Shown in pieces: positions 61,034-64,000 of a stretch of 64,000 nucleotides of DNA. The notes below the pieces were generated by a model. It was not told the origin of the DNA. It saw only the letters and a list, made by a program, of their open reading frames with translations, and searched no databases. The stretch lies in assembly GCA_023229645.1 (NCBI GenBank), contig JALNYU010000006.1:1-64000 (forward strand). The letters are read 5' to 3'. Position numbers and translations under genes: made by a program. How positions within the stretch are numbered: the first letter of the stretch is position 1; every line of letters begins with the position of its first letter. This stretch comes from Nevskia sp. (lineage in GTDB: Bacteria; Pseudomonadota; Gammaproteobacteria; Nevskiales; Nevskiaceae).

Positions 61034-61045
61034 GCGACGCCTAAC
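61034..61045 (-). repeat. attC-type core site before vapB
   Basis: On the minus strand GTTAGGCGTCGC opens the segment carrying vapB and vapC, matching the GTTRRRY core that marks the 5' boundary of integron cassettes. It abuts the IS1182-type element at about 61046. Confidence 0.5.
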
Positions 61046-61047
61046 GA

Positions 61048-62059
61048 GTCTGTAGAAAATGCCGGCGCTTTCACCAAAACGCGCAAATGCGGTGATCGAC
61101 TCTGACGCCGCGTTGTTTGATCGAAACGCGATCATCTGACGATTCCATTCTGTAGCCAGCTTCGGCGATGGCAGGGCCGTGTTGGACGATATCCAACCGA
61201 TTCTGTCTTTGCCAAGTGCTTTATGGCGCCTTGCCTTGCAGCTTTTGTATGTTGTGCACCAAGGCAAACAGCTTCCACTGTGCATCTACCTTGCATCGGG
61301 TTCTGAGCGTGAATCGTCGCAGGTGGTGATTGTGCAGATTGCCAAACACCGGCTCGATGCCTTGCGAATCTTCTGGCTATTCCGCGAAAGCGTTTCGATT
61401 TGCTGCTGCGCGCGCTGCGTGAGCGGATCGCTGTTTTGGCCGGCATCCTGCCGCCGGTGCGCATCCAGCAGGTAGCCGATGGCCTTCTCCATCTTCTCCG
61501 CTTTCTTCTGCAGATCGGCGCGGGTGCCGCTCCAAGTTCGGGAAGCATTTGAGGGCAGTTTGCAGCCATCCACCGCAAACAGTTCTTTGCCGATCAAGCC
61601 TTGTGCGTCACAGACTAATAGGACGTCGCGAAACACCGCCGTGATCTCGCCCGGCAGCTTGGCTACGAACCCGGCAATCGTCGTGAAGTGCGGCGCCGTA
61701 TCGCCGGATAACGCCATGAACACGATGTTTTCACGGCAGGCGCGTTCGATACTGCGGGACGAGGTTAACCCGCGCGCATAGCCCAGTAAAACCACTTTCA
61801 GTAACACACCGGGGTGATAGGCCGAGGCGCCGGTTTCGTCGTTGCGGTAGCGGGCATCGAACACGCTCAGGTCAATCTCGTGGTCAACCAGCCAGTTCAG
61901 CGCGTACTCGAAGGTCCCTGGAAGAATTTGCTCCGAGAACCGGATCGGTAGCAGCTTTGAGAGATGCGGATCAACCGGCTTGTAGCGCGCCATTGGCGTC
62001 TTCTGTCTTCTCCATTGAGCAGCGTGATTCGTGCCAGTTTGGGGGTTTTTCTACAGCCT
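61048..62059 (-). mobile_element. IS1182-family element, internally deleted
   Basis: Terminal inverted repeats are visible: GAGTCTGTAGAAAA on the left (61046-61059) and its near copy GAGGCTGTAGAAAA read from the right end (about 62047-62060). The total of about 1 kb is shorter than a complete element of this family because the middle of the transposase gene is missing. It lies directly against the vapBC segment. Confidence 0.65.
61221..61993 (-). pseudogene. IS1182-family transposase, internally deleted
   Basis: The N-terminal ~195 residues (KPVDPHLSKLLPIRFSEQIL, LLGYARGLTSSRSIERACRE, ELFAVDGCKLPSNASRTWSG) match IS1182 transposases. After LSRNSQKIR the frame shifts, and from about 61356 another frame reads GIEPVFGNLHNHHLRRFTLR and later WKLFALVHNIQKL, the normal C-terminal end of the family, to TAA 61221. 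The central section with part of the DDE domain is lost. The protein cannot be functional, but the element could be moved by a full-length relative. Confidence 0.85.
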
Positions 62060-62069
62060 CAACGTACAA

Positions 62070-62097
62070 AAAAAGCCGCACCTAGGCGCGGCTTTTT
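62070..62097 (-). terminator. Bidirectional rho-independent terminator
   Basis: AAAAAGCCGC and GCGGCTTTTT form a perfect 10-bp stem with an 8-base loop. It has A and T tracts on both sides, so it can act on both strands. It ends the minus-strand PhoX-like gene 20 bases after its stop. Confidence 0.85.
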
Positions 62098-62118
62098 AGG
62101 GCGTGTTAACCGCTCGTC

Positions 62119-63765
62119 TTAGTTGTAGTTACCAAGCAGGCGGCGATCGTCGAAATCGTTGTTCCGCCCCCGCGGCAAAATTTCCCAAGTCGTATTGTCG
62201 CCGTGCTGCTGGGTGTAGAACACGCGCCAGCCGTTAACAAATGGACGGGGCCGCTTGAAGCCGAGCAAGCCGAAAACAGTCGCATCACCATCCGAAATGT
62301 GGATGCCGGTGATTTCGTTGTCGCCGCTGTTCTGGAATCCAGACTGGCCAAGCAGCGCGGAATCCAATGTCGCCGAAGCATCGCGGCCTTCAGCGTAGAT
62401 CCGCACCGGCTGATTCGCGGCATTGCTGTAGTCGGCGCGAACATCGAGCATGTACATAGAATCCAGCGCGTTGCGCTGCGTATGCAAGGTGTCGCCAGCG
62501 TCTTCGGTGAAGACAACCTGGCTATCGCTCCAAAACGCGACGTTATCGAAGCCGGTGTGGACGACATCACCCCGATAAATCATCCGCAAACGGCCAGTCG
62601 CGGCCGACGGGCTGCTCTGTTCTAGCACCATAACGCTGCCGAAGCCGCCATAGTTGGCGCCGGCTTGGGTGCGGGTATCGGTGTCGCCGGTTTCGTCAAA
62701 ATAGAACTCGCGAAATGCGCTGCCCGGACGGAATTGGCCGTTCTCCGGCCGCTTGAACGGCGTTGCTAACCGGGTTTTGGCGGCAGCATTGGCATTGAAC
62801 GGCGCGAAACCGTCGACAGCGGTATCGTGCACGGTGACCCAAGCAGTGTTGAAGCTATTGCGATACTGGTGCAGATCGAACTGATCCTGCGACAAAATAT
62901 CGGCATCGGCTTGGCCGGCGTGGAAAACAATCGGCGCCGTGTTGGCCTTATTGCGCACCTGCAAGGCCTGCAATACGCCGCCGGCGAGCAGATTGCTGCG
63001 GTTGCGCGGGACAAAGCGGTAGACAAAACTATTCGGCTGACGGGCGTTGGCGTTCACCGTACCGCGCGAGCCGCCTTCGTCTTCAACAACCCAGATGTTG
63101 CCATCGACATCGGCCTGAATCCCTTCGTAGCTACCGATGCCGAAGATGCCGGTGAGATTCGTGACGGTGGATGGAAAATCCGGCGTCGCCTGCCACATGC
63201 CGCCTTCCAACCCTTCTTCGCCACTGAACAACAACACGTTGGCTTGCGGGTACCAGCTCGAACCGTCGATAAACGGCAGGGGCGCGCCAGCGACGTCGTG
63301 GTCAGCGAGCAGCGTCACGCGGTGGGCGGCGTCGGCATCGAGATTGATGCGAGTGATGTACCCGGCGGTGCCGGTCTCGTGTCCCTGATACAGAAAATGG
63401 GTTCCGTAGTTATAGCTCGGGTCGGCGCCGTGCTGGCCGCGCAACACCAAATAGGTGTTCTTGTCTGGCTCGGACTTGCTGGCTTCAACGGTGAAATTTG
63501 GCGCAATCGGCAACAGCGGACCGTTGTTGTCATAGCCATAGTGATGGGTTAGCGCGCTCGGATTTTCCAGCAACTGCGCTCCGGCGGCGACACGCGTTTC
63601 GATCAGCTCGGGCGACAGCGCATTGGCTGACGCCAAGCCCGGCGCTTTCGGATTGGCGCTCGGCACGTGGGTTAACGGACTAACGCCCAGCGTACCGGCG
63701 GCGCCGGCCACGACTGGGAACGCAAGCGCTGCGAACAAGAGTTGCGGGCTGATGCTGGATTTCAT
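62119..63765 (-). CDS. PhoX/DUF839-like secreted protein
   Basis: A 548-residue protein starting at ATG 63765 with AGGAAG upstream. The signal peptide (LLFAALAFPVVAGAA) is of the Sec type. The mature protein has the beta-propeller features of the DUF839 (PhoX-like) family: GIGSYEGIQADVDGNIWVVE, then DEGGSRGT and PNSFVYRFVPRNR. PhoX enzymes are calcium- and iron-dependent alkaline phosphatases, but they usually have a twin-arginine signal, which is absent here, so phosphatase activity is uncertain. A strong terminator follows. The gene on its right is outside the window. Confidence 0.75.
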   Translation of the reverse strand: MKSSISPQLLFAALAFPVVAGAAGTLGVSPLTHVPSANPKAPGLASANALSPELIETRVAAGAQLLENPSALTHHYGYDNNGPLLPIAPNFTVEASKSEPDKNTYLVLRGQHGADPSYNYGTHFLYQGHETGTAGYITRINLDADAAHRVTLLADHDVAGAPLPFIDGSSWYPQANVLLFSGEEGLEGGMWQATPDFPSTVTNLTGIFGIGSYEGIQADVDGNIWVVEDEGGSRGTVNANARQPNSFVYRFVPRNRSNLLAGGVLQALQVRNKANTAPIVFHAGQADADILSQDQFDLHQYRNSFNTAWVTVHDTAVDGFAPFNANAAAKTRLATPFKRPENGQFRPGSAFREFYFDETGDTDTRTQAGANYGGFGSVMVLEQSSPSAATGRLRMIYRGDVVHTGFDNVAFWSDSQVVFTEDAGDTLHTQRNALDSMYMLDVRADYSNAANQPVRIYAEGRDASATLDSALLGQSGFQNSGDNEITGIHISDGDATVFGLLGFKRPRPFVNGWRVFYTQQHGDNTTWEILPRGRNNDFDDRRLLGNYN

Positions 63766-63959
63766 TGGCTTCCTCACTTGGGTGATGACGGAACCCGACG
63801 CACACAGCCCCAGCCAAACAAACGGCAGGACGCAACTTCAATTTTCTTCGTCAGCTGTGGCGCGGGACTCGCACAAGCTAGGCGGCGACGATGACAGCGT
63901 GTTTAACGGTAGATGACAGTTTATGCGGGTTACCGAGAGCGGCGGCAATCGTCACCCAC

Positions 63960-63991
63960 AAAAAAGGCGTGAACGCTTTCGCGCTCACGCC
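63960..63991 (-). terminator. Rho-independent terminator of a gene beyond the right edge
   Basis: Read on the minus strand, GGCGTGAGCGC-GAAA-GCGTTCACGCC (11-bp stem with one G-T pair and a GAAA tetraloop) is followed by six T residues. The transcript it ends would come from a minus-strand gene to the right of the window. Confidence 0.75.
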
Positions 63992-64000
63992 TGATACGGA

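Overview
The window looks like a chromosomal stretch of a moderately GC-rich gammaproteobacterium. Supporting markers are a YajQ-type protein, RlmA, class II DAHP synthase, MutS, a lexA2-imuA-imuB-dnaE2 mutagenesis cassette and a gammaproteobacterial style of operons. The exact family cannot be fixed from sequence alone. No rRNA, tRNA or CRISPR array was seen.

Left end (1-5.5 kb): a broken chromosomal integron. An IS4-family transposase and a truncated IS3-family element sit on the distal end of a cassette array read on the minus strand. Five complete attC sites and one broken one separate five ORF-bearing cassettes: two small membrane proteins, a transglutaminase-like protein, a coiled-coil protein and a SIR2-like probable NADase. 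A sixth cassette, the one next to the attachment site, has no ORF. The integrase gene survives only as its first ~45 codons at 5.37-5.53 kb, so the array can probably no longer rearrange by itself.

5.5-22 kb is mostly housekeeping and metabolic: a secreted PhaZ7-like polyhydroxybutyrate depolymerase, an OPT peptide transporter with an S9 peptidase, a DsbA-like isomerase, a second secreted S9 peptidase, a cupin, YajQ, a B12-binding radical SAM protein, RlmA, an LLM flavin oxidoreductase and an acyl-CoA synthetase.

22-29 kb holds the SOS mutagenesis cassette (ImuA, ImuB, DnaE2, LexA and a small membrane protein). The same 18-bp operator sequence lies before imuA and before lexA. DnaE2 carries an in-frame insertion built from a 93-bp tandem repeat. 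At 29-34 kb a sigma-54 activator stands divergent from a DUF485/ActP-like symporter/haloacid dehalogenase operon that has a good -24/-12 promoter. Class II DAHP synthase follows.

35.5-43.3 kb is a defence island between DAHP synthase and mutS: a complete QatABCD anti-phage operon and an AbiE type IV toxin-antitoxin pair, with transposase and recombinase scraps and TGGGGCA-like repeats at both edges.

43-60 kb returns to core genes: mutS, small regulators, a PP2C/kinase fusion beside a formate/nitrite channel, an ABC1 kinase, a rhodanese, a pseudokinase-TonB fusion, a molybdopterin oxidoreductase and a LemA-TPM-TPM operon. 60-62 kb has a VapBC pair flanked by attC-like core sites and an internally deleted IS1182-type element. 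The window ends with a PhoX/DUF839-type secreted protein.
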